From an uncultured Sphingobium sp. (lineage in GTDB: Bacteria > Pseudomonadota > Alphaproteobacteria > Sphingomonadales > Sphingomonadaceae): a DNA stretch of 5,505 nucleotides. Location: NCBI GenBank assembly GCA_913773715.1, contig CAJYHD010000786.1, positions 1 to 5,505 of the forward strand, in the 5' to 3' direction. Numbering within the stretch: the first letter of the stretch is position 1; each line of letters starts with the position of its first letter. The notes under the pieces were generated by a model that searched no databases, was not told the origin of the DNA, and saw only the letters and a program-made list of their open reading frames with translations. A program made the translations under genes and the position numbers. Below are positions 1 through 5,500 of the stretch, one piece after another.

Positions 1-85
1 GAACCGGCCTCGTGCCAGTATCGTCACATGACATCGTCATGGCTGTAGGCCTTGCTGCTATCCAGAAAGGCCAATCCGTCCCCGG

Positions 86-541
86 TTATGCCGCCATCAG
101 CAAGGTGACCGCGCAACAGCGCTTACACAGAACCAGCGCATCGAGCGTGAAGACCGCTGCATGCATCGCATCGCCGCTATCCATGTCATGTCCGCGTGCC
201 AGAACTACCGCGTCGGCGTTCCGGGCTCGCTCGGTGACGACTTCTTCCTGTCGCCCGACCACACACTGCCATTCGAATGGCGTGTCAGGATGGGCCTGTC
301 TCCACGCAATCACTGCAGCATGAGTGGCGGCTGTCCGCTCAGCCGGTGTTCCTTCGCGCTTCTCACGAAGCTGCTGAAAGTCGATCTCCTCCGGTGACGC
401 AATGATGTGATCGGGATCGACATCGACGTGGAGGGCTTCGATCTGGCAACCAGGCAATGCCGGGGCGGCCAGCGCCGCGGCATCGAGGCAGGCGGACACC
501 GTAGCCGGATCGGTCAGCACGGCAAGCAATCGGTGGGTCAT
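86..541 (-). CDS. Universal stress protein (UspA-like), single domain with atypical C-terminus
   Basis: A 151-residue protein that I read as one Usp (UspA-like) domain. It opens with a beta strand (MTHRLLAVLTDP) and a helix rich in Ala, then a second strand at about residues 33-41 (IEALHVDVD). A later strand and helix carry VVGRQEEVVTERARNADAVV (about 94-113), followed by ARGHDMDSGDAMHAAVF (about 115-131). Usp proteins are cytosolic stress proteins, some of them nucleotide-binding. The ATG at 541 is preferred: AGGA lies about ten bases upstream and it sits at the operon junction, 4 nt after the stop of the crcB remnant and overlapping the hybrid DUF190 frame by ATGA. Oddity: after residue 131 the usual final strand (of the kind 'TGRPVLLVP') is missing. 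The tail instead reads TLDALVLCKRCCAVTLLMAA, with three cysteines. Many Usp proteins in such operons have two domains, so this may be a truncated two-domain protein. The fold is likely; the role in fluoride or general stress is inferred from position. Confidence 0.7.
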   Translation of the reverse strand: MTHRLLAVLTDPATVSACLDAAALAAPALPGCQIEALHVDVDPDHIIASPEEIDFQQLREKREGTPAERTAATHAAVIAWRQAHPDTPFEWQCVVGRQEEVVTERARNADAVVLARGHDMDSGDAMHAAVFTLDALVLCKRCCAVTLLMAA

Positions 542-798
542 AGCGTCAGTTCCTGAACAGATTGGATGCGGTTGATCCCAGCCAGACCGCGAACAGGCAC
601 AGCACGATCGATGCGGCGACGTTGACACCTGTGCTGCGCGATGGCGTTGATGATGCCGTCTGCCTTCGCTGTGCGGATCAGCTTGCGATAGAGCGGCCTT
701 GCGCCCCAGAAGCGGCGCGGGCCGATCTTATCAGACGGCTTCAGATAGATGCACAGCATCCCGACCTCGCGGTGCTGGACGATAAAACGAGCAGGCAT
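538..798 (-). pseudogene. Truncated DUF190 family gene joined out of frame to the end of crcB
   Basis: The frame has 86 codons. Residues 14-56 (MLCIYLKPSDKIG, then RRFWGARPLYRKLI, then AKADGIINAIAQH) look like the N-terminal half of DUF190 proteins, small cytosolic ferredoxin-like-fold proteins of unknown mechanism that often sit beside crcB. DUF190 proteins are usually about 100 residues or more. Here the family resemblance stops at about residue 56, and the last 30 residues are Arg-rich (RCQRRRIDRAVPVRG). That DNA reads as the end of CrcB in another frame, so the tail is best explained as out-of-frame readthrough across a deletion. Start: ATG at 798, 27 bases after the antiporter stop, has a weak ribosome site. 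ATG at 759, preceded by GAGG, would give the family-like start MLCIYLK. The frame stays open to a TGA at 540-538 that overlaps the usp ATG, so it may still be translated. A divergent but functional short protein is possible and less likely. Confidence 0.72.
546..632 (-). pseudogene. crcB: Remnant of crcB (fluoride channel Fluc), last transmembrane helix only
   Basis: One frame of this stretch reads TGVNVAASIVLCLF followed by AVWLGSTASNLFRN and a TGA at 548-546. This matches the style of the fourth and last transmembrane helix of CrcB/Fluc channels: an 'NV' entry, about 18 hydrophobic residues, a 'WL' near the end and a short polar tail, as in E. coli CrcB (…LNVFVNL…AFWLFSAS…). CrcB is normally about 120-130 residues with four helices and works as a dual-topology dimer exporting fluoride. 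Here no start codon, no first three helices and no central Asn/Phe pore residues remain, so no channel can be made. The stop lies 4 nt before the usp ATG, the spacing of an ordinary operon, which suggests the original order DUF190-crcB-usp. The residues are seen directly; assignment to CrcB rests on the fragment's character and on operon context. Confidence 0.68.
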
Positions 799-825
799 GG
801 CAGGGCTTTCGACAGGCAGCAGAAA

Positions 826-2184
826 TCAGACGCGCGTGCGTCGGCGGGAGGCGCGGTGTGTGCGGGCATCGCGCAGGGTCACGCCGGATGTGAGGTGTAC
901 GGCAGGCACTTTCGGCACGGCGACGCGCTGCGACAGGTAGATGCCGTTGTGACCCGAGCAAAGATAGGCGACGAAGCACGCGACCGCGATCGGCACCGCA
1001 TAGGCAGCGCCGAATAACTCAATCCCCATGAAGGTGCAGGCGAGCGGCGTATTGGCTGCGCCAGCAAACAGCGCGACGAAACCGATCGCTGCGAACACCC
1101 CTGTCGGCACCCCGAACATGGGCGCAAGCGCGTTGCCGAGCGCGGCTCCGATGAAGAACAGCGGTGTCACTTCCCCGCCCTTGAAGCCTGCGCTCAGGGT
1201 GACGACGGTGAACAGCAGCTTCAGCGCCCAGCTCCACGGATGCGTTTCGGGACCGAAGAAGCTGGCAATAGTCAGGCCTTCCGGCGTCGCCGCCAGTGTG
1301 CCGAGGCCGAGATAGTCGCGCGTGCCGAACAGCCAGACGAGGGCGATCACGGCCAGCCCGCCGATAACAGGGCGTAGCGGGCCATAGGACACCACGCGCT
1401 TCAGCCATCCGCCCAGCGCATGATTGGCCTCCGCAAAGACAAGCCCGACCAGTCCGAAGGCGACACCGGCGACACCAGCCTTGGCGATGAGCAGCGCGTC
1501 GACGGGCACCAGCGTATCGACCCGGTAGATGCCGTGATGAATACCCGTTGCCAGGCAGGTCCAGTCACCTACCAGCGCGGCGACGAGACATGGCACCAGT
1601 GCACGATACTCGACGCGGCCGATCGCCAGCACCTCCAGCGCGAAAACCGCGCCGGCGATCGGTGTGCCGAACACCGCGCCAAACCCCGCTGCGATGCCGG
1701 TCATCAGCAGGATGCGTGTCGCTTCCGCATCCAGCTTGAGCACGCGTCCGAACCCGCTGGCGAGGCTGCCACCCAACTGGACGGCGGTGCCTTCGCGTCC
1801 GGCTGACCCGCCGAACAGATGCGTTACGACGGTTCCGAAGAAGATGAGCGGTGCCATGCGCAGCGGTACGCCAGCGCCCGGTTCATGGATTTGCTCAACG
1901 ATCAGGTTGTTGCCGCCCTCCACCGAACGCCCGGTCAGATGGTAGAGCAGCCCAACGACGAATCCGCCGACCGGCAACAGGTAGAAGAGCCAGGGATAGG
2001 CGAAGCGGAGCCGCGTCACCGCATCGAGGCTCCACAGAAATGCGGCGCATAGCAGCCCGACCGTCGCTGCCATCGGGACCAGGATCAGCGCCCAGCGCAG
2101 AACCGACATCGCATGATCGTGACGATCGCGAACGAAGCCCGCCACATTGAACTGGTCGTAGAGATTGCGAAACGTCGCGCGCAC
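826..2184 (-). CDS. CLC-F type fluoride/proton antiporter (EriC-F)
   Basis: A 452-residue polytopic inner-membrane protein of the CLC family, full length for bacterial CLCs. Known CLC-F proteins exchange cytosolic fluoride for protons. Seen in the sequence: VEGGNNLI at about 88-95 replaces the chloride-selective 'GSGIP' filter loop of ClC-ec1, placing an Asn where ClC-ec1 has Ser107. [18 protein letters not shown] at 122-139 contains the gating glutamate, E131. [18 protein letters not shown] lies at 167-184, and [18 protein letters not shown] at 333-350 replaces the chloride-type 'GAPGGIFAP'. The C-terminus holds [11 protein letters not shown] (410-420) and ends in a basic tail without CBS domains. 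The start is GTG at 2184 with AAGGAGG just upstream. A fluoride riboswitch in the leader and DUF190/crcB remnants behind it support fluoride rather than chloride as substrate. With crcB destroyed it would be the only fluoride exporter in this operon. A plain chloride CLC is the alternative, and I judge it unlikely. Confidence 0.9.
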   Translation of the reverse strand: MRATFRNLYDQFNVAGFVRDRHDHAMSVLRWALILVPMAATVGLLCAAFLWSLDAVTRLRFAYPWLFYLLPVGGFVVGLLYHLTGRSVEGGNNLIVEQIHEPGAGVPLRMAPLIFFGTVVTHLFGGSAGREGTAVQLGGSLASGFGRVLKLDAEATRILLMTGIAAGFGAVFGTPIAGAVFALEVLAIGRVEYRALVPCLVAALVGDWTCLATGIHHGIYRVDTLVPVDALLIAKAGVAGVAFGLVGLVFAEANHALGGWLKRVVSYGPLRPVIGGLAVIALVWLFGTRDYLGLGTLAATPEGLTIASFFGPETHPWSWALKLLFTVVTLSAGFKGGEVTPLFFIGAALGNALAPMFGVPTGVFAAIGFVALFAGAANTPLACTFMGIELFGAAYAVPIAVACFVAYLCSGHNGIYLSQRVAVPKVPAVHLTSGVTLRDARTHRASRRRTRV

Positions 2185-2188
2185 AATT

Positions 2189-2195
2189 CCTCCTT
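2189..2195 (-). promoter_or_regulatory. Ribosome binding site of the antiporter gene, part of the riboswitch expression platform
   Basis: The minus strand carries AAGGAGG four bases before the GTG start at 2184, a near-perfect anti-16S match that fixes the start. The bases AGGAATTGT (2191-2183), spanning half of this site and the first two bases of the start codon, are complementary to ATGATTCCT (2224-2216) in the 3' strand of the riboswitch. There are seven Watson-Crick pairs and two G-U wobbles. Access to this site is therefore probably controlled by the aptamer. Confidence 0.75.
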
Positions 2196-2212
2196 GCTGC
2201 CTTATGGCGCCT

Positions 2213-2280
2213 GGTAGGAATCATCGGCCCCTGCGAGGGCGGTTCGGCCAGATGGCCCGGCGGAAATCCATCGCCGTGCC
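2213..2280 (-). promoter_or_regulatory. Fluoride riboswitch (crcB motif)
   Basis: The minus strand shows the landmarks of the crcB-motif RNA in order. GGCGATGG at 2275-2268 is followed by ATTTCCGCC, and the GGCG/CGCC ends form P1. An optional hairpin GGCC-ATCT-GGCC follows (about 2257-2246). Next comes AACCGCCCTCGCAGGGGC (2244-2227), whose GCCC/GGGC ends form a further stem. The conserved 3' strand GATGATTCCTACC closes the element (2225-2213). A GGA/TCC pseudoknot between the first loop and the 3' strand is possible, though short. In known members fluoride, held through Mg2+ ions, stabilises this pseudoknot and turns on fluoride-resistance genes. No terminator with a T-run lies between aptamer and gene. 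The 3' strand can pair with the ribosome binding site, so the switch probably acts on translation. It lies immediately upstream of a CLC-F gene, a known regulon member. Exact ends are approximate. Confidence 0.88.
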
Positions 2281-2284
2281 CACG

Positions 2285-2313
2285 CATATGCCGTCTAACC
2301 GCAATTTCGTCAA
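2285..2313 (-). promoter_or_regulatory. Probable sigma-70-type promoter of the fluoride operon
   Basis: On the minus strand TTGACG (2313-2308) matches five of six -35 consensus bases. A 17-base spacer separates it from CATATG (2290-2285), which matches three of six -10 bases. Transcription would begin a few bases downstream, at about 2280, right where the riboswitch starts with GGGCACGGCGATGG. The fit in position is better than the -10 match, so confidence is moderate. An alternative -10 is GCATAT, shifted by one base. Confidence 0.55.
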
Positions 2314-2393
2314 TCAGCGCGGAATCTCAGAGCATTCTCCGAATGGAAAGCCTCCGCCGTCTCGCCACGCCCTTCCCTCCAGAGTGAAGGTCT

Positions 2394-2423
2394 GGGCACC
2401 GGGCGGGTGATGCCTCGGTGCCC
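2394..2423 (-). terminator. GC-rich hairpin after the YncE-like gene
   Basis: GGGCACCG at one end pairs perfectly with CGGTGCCC at the other (8 bp). An inner GGC/GCC pair extends the stem past a single-base bulge, leaving a seven-base loop. It starts 19 bases after the stop codon of the YncE-like gene and about 80 bases before the fluoride promoter, as expected of a terminator separating the two units. No T-run follows on either strand, so it is not a classic intrinsic terminator. It may be a weak or Rho-assisted terminator or an RNA-stabilising 3' end. The remaining bases 2314-2393 show nothing I recognise. Confidence 0.5.
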
Positions 2424-2442
2424 CCTGACTGCGATATGGGAC

Positions 2443-3873
2443 CTATTGCTCGACCTGCCGCTGAACGACGTTGCTCGGCGCCTCAGGCTGACCAGCAGCA
2501 ATGACCAGATAGCGACGTGAGCCTGCGGGTGCGGCCGGCGTAACGATCTGCCGCAGCGGTCCGACCGCGTTGACGATCGCGCCGCCTGCGGGGTTGGTCA
2601 TGAACTTGGCGAGCGGTTCGACCGGGCCGTTACCATCGGGACTGGTAGACAGACCCAGTACGAACGGCATCTTCGGCGGCAGGCCCGCGACGGCGGCCTG
2701 GAGGATCTGCACCTGCCCCTGATCGAAGAGCGTCACCTGGCTTCGTCCCGTACCCGAGAGCATCAGCTGAACCTTCTCGCCTGCCTTGGCGAGCGGCTGA
2801 AGATTGTCCATGCCGGTGCCGGATGGCACCGCGCCCGGAACATAGGCCACGCCTTGTGGGCCTTGCCCGATCGGGATGGTGGCGATGACCTTGTTCGTCG
2901 CAGTGTCGATCGCAGCCACTGCATCGGCATTCTCCAGGCCAACATAGATGCGGCTGCCGTCGCCCGAGGGCCAAAGGCCGTGCGGCAGCGATCCGACCGG
3001 GATCGTCGCGACCTGGGCAAAATTATCGGTGCGGAACACCTTCACGACATTTTCGGTGCCGACCGTCACATAGGCGAACTGCCCACGCGGCGTCTTCGCG
3101 ATGTTGACGTGGTTGGTGATCGCGCCCGTCGCGAAGCTCTTCAGCACCGCGAACGGTGGCTTGGCGTCGAACACCATGACCTTGCCGATGTCCTTCAGCG
3201 TCAGCCAGACCTGCTTGCCGTCCGGTGTCGCCGCAATGTCAGGGCAGAAGGGGCTTTCCTGCTTCACCCGACCGACGATCTGCTTCGACGCGGTGTCGAT
3301 CACGACGGTTTCGGGCGAGAAGCTGGAGCAGACATAGCCGTACTTCCCGTTCGGCGAGAAGATCGTCATGCCGGGGCCGTTGGGAACCGGGATGCGCCCG
3401 GTCTCCTTGTAGGTCGCGCCATCGAGGACGGCGATATAGTCCTCGCCGCGCACGCTGACCCAGACCTCCCGGCCATCGGGGCGGAAGAACGCCTCGTGCG
3501 GGCTGCGGCCGACATAGGTCGTGTGGCGGACGCTGTTGGTGGCGGTGTCGATGAAGCTGACGGCATTCGATCCGATCGACACGACGGCCAGCGTCCGCCG
3601 GTCGGGCGAGAAGCCCATGCCGTGGACCAGCAACTGCCCCCGGTACAGCGGGCTGAGGTTCATCGGCGTCGGATCGCCCAGCTTGATGACGCCGAGCAGG
3701 CGGTTGCTCGACGGATCGATAACCGACACGGTGTTGGAGAACTGGTCCGACGTATAGAACCGGTCGCTGGGCGACACGGCCATGTCAGGCTGCGCGTTCG
3801 GCACCTGCTGCGCGGTCGCCGCGACGGGGGCCAGCATGGTGCCGACAAGGGCTGCGAGGATCAACTGCTTCAC
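2443..3873 (-). CDS. Secreted YncE-like seven-bladed beta-propeller protein with extra C-terminal domain
   Basis: A 476-residue protein. Residues 1-21 form a Sec signal peptide (MKQLILAALVGTMLAPVAATA) with an AxA-type cleavage site before QQ. Residues 35-345 hold repeats of about 40 residues of the YVTN/YncE type, for example NTVSVIDPSSNRLLGVIKLG (47-66), NAVSFIDTATNSV (103-115), YIAVLDGATYKETGRIPV (146-163), ETVVIDTASKQIVG (188-201) and AVAAIDTATNKVIATIPIG (318-336). They predict a periplasmic beta-propeller. Propellers of this type bind partners, haem, metals or DNA, and no catalytic site is evident. Residues 350-476 form a separate domain not explained by the propeller. The start is GTG at 3873, with GGAAGGAA about eight bases upstream. 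It overlaps the DUF305 stop as GTGA, so translational coupling is likely. The function is not known; a shared periplasmic metal or redox role with the DUF305 protein is inferred from pairing. Confidence 0.82.
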   Translation of the reverse strand: MKQLILAALVGTMLAPVAATAQQVPNAQPDMAVSPSDRFYTSDQFSNTVSVIDPSSNRLLGVIKLGDPTPMNLSPLYRGQLLVHGMGFSPDRRTLAVVSIGSNAVSFIDTATNSVRHTTYVGRSPHEAFFRPDGREVWVSVRGEDYIAVLDGATYKETGRIPVPNGPGMTIFSPNGKYGYVCSSFSPETVVIDTASKQIVGRVKQESPFCPDIAATPDGKQVWLTLKDIGKVMVFDAKPPFAVLKSFATGAITNHVNIAKTPRGQFAYVTVGTENVVKVFRTDNFAQVATIPVGSLPHGLWPSGDGSRIYVGLENADAVAAIDTATNKVIATIPIGQGPQGVAYVPGAVPSGTGMDNLQPLAKAGEKVQLMLSGTGRSQVTLFDQGQVQILQAAVAGLPPKMPFVLGLSTSPDGNGPVEPLAKFMTNPAGGAIVNAVGPLRQIVTPAAPAGSRRYLVIAAGQPEAPSNVVQRQVEQ

Positions 3874-4238
3874 CGATGGGTTCCTTCCGAATGGTGGGAT
3901 GGGGGCATGGCGGGGGCACCGCCTTTCTCGTTCAGAATGGCTTGCATCACGGCGATCTCCTGGCGCTGCTCGACGATGATGCCTTGCGCCAGGCGGCGCA
4001 GCCGCTCGTCCTTGCCGAAGCGGAGTTCCGCCTCGGCCATATCGATGGCGCCCTGATGGTGGGGGATCATCATCGCGGCAAAGTCGCGGTCGGGATCACC
4101 GGTCGACGGGACCGCCATCGCCTGATGCATCCGCTGCATCGCGCCGGCCATCACAGTAGCGAAGTCGCCTGTCTGGGCCAGCGCCGCGCCACTGGACAGA
4201 ACGGCCGCGACGATGGCCGTCTTGCATAAAATCCTCAC
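3870..4238 (-). CDS. Secreted DUF305 protein, candidate periplasmic metal-binding protein
   Basis: With a GTG start at 4238 this is a 122-residue protein. Residues 1-21 (MRILCKTAIVAAVLSSGAALA) form a signal peptide, cut before QTGDF. The mature part is a DUF305 domain of ferritin-like helical type. It has a Met-rich first helix (M30, M34, M37, H38, M41), the hallmark MMIPHHQGAIDMAEAEL at 56-72, a helix with IIVEQRQEIAVMQAIL (87-102), and a His/Met tail (M111, H115, H116, H121). Paired HH and clustered Met suggest copper or another soft metal; some DUF305 proteins such as cyanobacterial CopM bind copper. Start choice: GTG at 4238 gives the cleanest signal peptide, with GGAG 11 bases upstream. 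In-frame ATG codons at 4277 and 4301 would only add a non-hydrophobic leader. The gene overlaps the YncE-like gene by four bases, so the two are probably made together. Family assignment is firm; metal binding is inferred. Confidence 0.85.
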   Translation of the reverse strand: MRILCKTAIVAAVLSSGAALAQTGDFATVMAGAMQRMHQAMAVPSTGDPDRDFAAMMIPHHQGAIDMAEAELRFGKDERLRRLAQGIIVEQRQEIAVMQAILNEKGGAPAMPPSHHSEGTHR

Positions 4239-4333
4239 GTTATCGGCAACTCCATAGGGTCGGACGCAGCGGTCCATGACCTTGGCTGAACATGAACCCA
4301 TGTTATTCGATCCGCCCCGGCCCCAATCGACCA

Positions 4334-5425
4334 TCAGGCGATGTGCAACAGGATCAGCAGGGTCAGGCTGATCGCGCCAAGGCCGAGCAGCGACAGCACG
4401 ACGGCAGCCGTCACCTTGCCACCCGCCTTGGCGACGGTGCGAACGTCGACGCCCAGTCCCAATGCCGCCATCGACACTACGGTCAGCAACGTCGCCACCC
4501 GGCCGATCGGTGCGATTGCGCCGGTCGGGACCAGCCCCATCGACCGACAGGCGACCATCACGAGAAAGCCGACGATGAACCACGGGACCAGATGGGCGAG
4601 ATTGAACCTCTTTGCCGGTGCGGTGCCCGACACGACCTCTCCGGCATTGCCCTCCTGCGGGGCAAGAAGCGGCGCGATCAGTGACAGGACAAGACAAACC
4701 GGCCCCAGCATCAGCACGCGGACGAGCTTCACCAGCGTGCCCATCTGCACGGCCGCAGCGCCCAGCGGCGAGGCGGCCGCGATCACCTGCGGCACGGCAT
4801 ATACGGTCAGCCCGGCCAGCGCCCCGAAGGCGATGCCGCTCATGCCGAGCGCGATCCCCAGCAGCGGCAAGCCCAGCACCACGATGACGCCCAGCACGGC
4901 GGTGAACGCGATGGAGGCGGCGACATCGTCGCTATCCGCCCCGATCACCGGCGCGACCGCCGCGATGGCCGAATTGCCGCAGATCGAATTGCCGCATGCA
5001 ATCAGCAACGCCATGCGTGTTGGTAGGCCGAGCAGGCGGCCGATGCCGAAGCTGAGAAGGATCGCACCCGCCACCACGCCGGCAATCCCGACGAGCAGCG
5101 GTACGCCAGCGGCCAGGATGGTGGCGGCGCTGACGGAGGCCCCGAGCAAGACGACCGCGACTTCCAGCAGGTACTTGGCGCTGAACGCGATGCCGTCGTG
5201 CCATGTGTCACCGGGCGTCCACAGGCTGCGGATTGCGGTGCCGATCAGAATGGCGAGCACCAGCGCCTCCAGCCAGGCTTTGCCAGCCAAGGTGCGCTCG
5301 CCTGCTTCCAGGATATAGGCAGCGCCAGTCACGGTCAGGCAGAGACCGATGCCCGGCAGGAGTGTAGCCAGCCTACCCGACCGGGCGATGCATGAGGTAG
5401 CGTAGGTTCGGGCAACGGTGGTCAC
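4334..5425 (-). CDS. YeiH/UPF0324 family putative exporter (PSE family)
   Basis: A 363-residue inner-membrane protein with about ten hydrophobic segments, the usual size of the UPF0324 (YeiH, putative sulfate exporter) family. Family marks seen are SAKYLLEVAVVLLGASVS (82-99), the signature GNSICGNSAIAAVAPVI (145-161), AFTAVLGVIVVLGLP (173-187), TVYAVPQVIAAASP (207-220) and KLVRVLMLGPVCLVLSL (233-249). A polar loop with APQEGNAGEVVSG follows (about 255-267), and the last helices include GLGVDVRTVAKAGGK. The substrate is unproven; members have been linked to export of sulfite, sulfonate breakdown products or cysteine. The start is GTG at 5425 with GGAAGGAA about seven bases upstream. The gene stops 95 bases before the DUF305 start, with no clear terminator between, so cotranscription is possible. 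A LysR-type regulator often sits divergently upstream of yeiH genes; here that side is cut by the window end. Confidence 0.88.
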   Translation of the reverse strand: MTTVARTYATSCIARSGRLATLLPGIGLCLTVTGAAYILEAGERTLAGKAWLEALVLAILIGTAIRSLWTPGDTWHDGIAFSAKYLLEVAVVLLGASVSAATILAAGVPLLVGIAGVVAGAILLSFGIGRLLGLPTRMALLIACGNSICGNSAIAAVAPVIGADSDDVAASIAFTAVLGVIVVLGLPLLGIALGMSGIAFGALAGLTVYAVPQVIAAASPLGAAAVQMGTLVKLVRVLMLGPVCLVLSLIAPLLAPQEGNAGEVVSGTAPAKRFNLAHLVPWFIVGFLVMVACRSMGLVPTGAIAPIGRVATLLTVVSMAALGLGVDVRTVAKAGGKVTAAVVLSLLGLGAISLTLLILLHIA

Positions 5426-5486
5426 GGCGATGTTCCTTCCGCCGCATCATCTATGCCACCATCACCGATCGTTCCAACGCATCTAT

Positions 5487-5500
5487 ATTGTCGTTTCAAT
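5487..5500. promoter_or_regulatory. Inverted repeat upstream of the yeiH-like gene, possible regulator site
   Basis: ATTG-TCGTTT-CAAT is an inverted repeat (4 + 6 + 4) about 60 bases before the GTG start. LysR-type regulators often bind T-N11-A dyads in this position between a divergent regulator gene and a yeiH gene. A weak promoter-like pair for the gene is TTGGAA (about 5478-5473) and a 17-base-spaced ATAGAT on the minus strand. Both arms are short and could arise by chance, and no regulator gene is visible in the window. Confidence 0.25.

Noticed and set aside
12..323. A 103-codon plus-strand frame at the left edge
   Set aside because: It runs antisense to the usp gene, lacks a ribosome site and resembles no family I know.
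86..628. Extended usp frame starting at GTG 628
   Set aside because: The added 29 residues (Ser/Cys/Pro-rich) lie over the crcB remnant in a third frame and have no Usp character. ATG at 541 has AGGA upstream and fits the operon junction.
2854..4056. A 400-codon open frame on the plus strand opposite the YncE-like and DUF305 genes
   Set aside because: It is rich in Arg, Asp and His with no family pattern, as expected of the antisense of GC-rich coding DNA. The minus strand here has signal peptides, repeats, ribosome sites and a GTGA overlap.
4249..4260. ACTCCATAGGGT as a possible MerR-family operator before the DUF305 gene
   Set aside because: Only four of six pairs of the dyad match, no matching -35/-10 pair with a 19-20 base spacer was seen, and no MerR gene is present.
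3870..4697. Long version of the DUF305 frame extending upstream into the yeiH-like gene
   Set aside because: The extra 153 residues are Arg/Gly-rich, overlap the yeiH-like gene, and would bury the signal peptide in the middle of the protein.
4341..5318. A 325-codon plus-strand frame opposite the yeiH-like gene
   Set aside because: It is low-complexity Ala/Ser/Thr/Pro text produced by the antisense of hydrophobic codons. The minus strand carries the UPF0324 signature.
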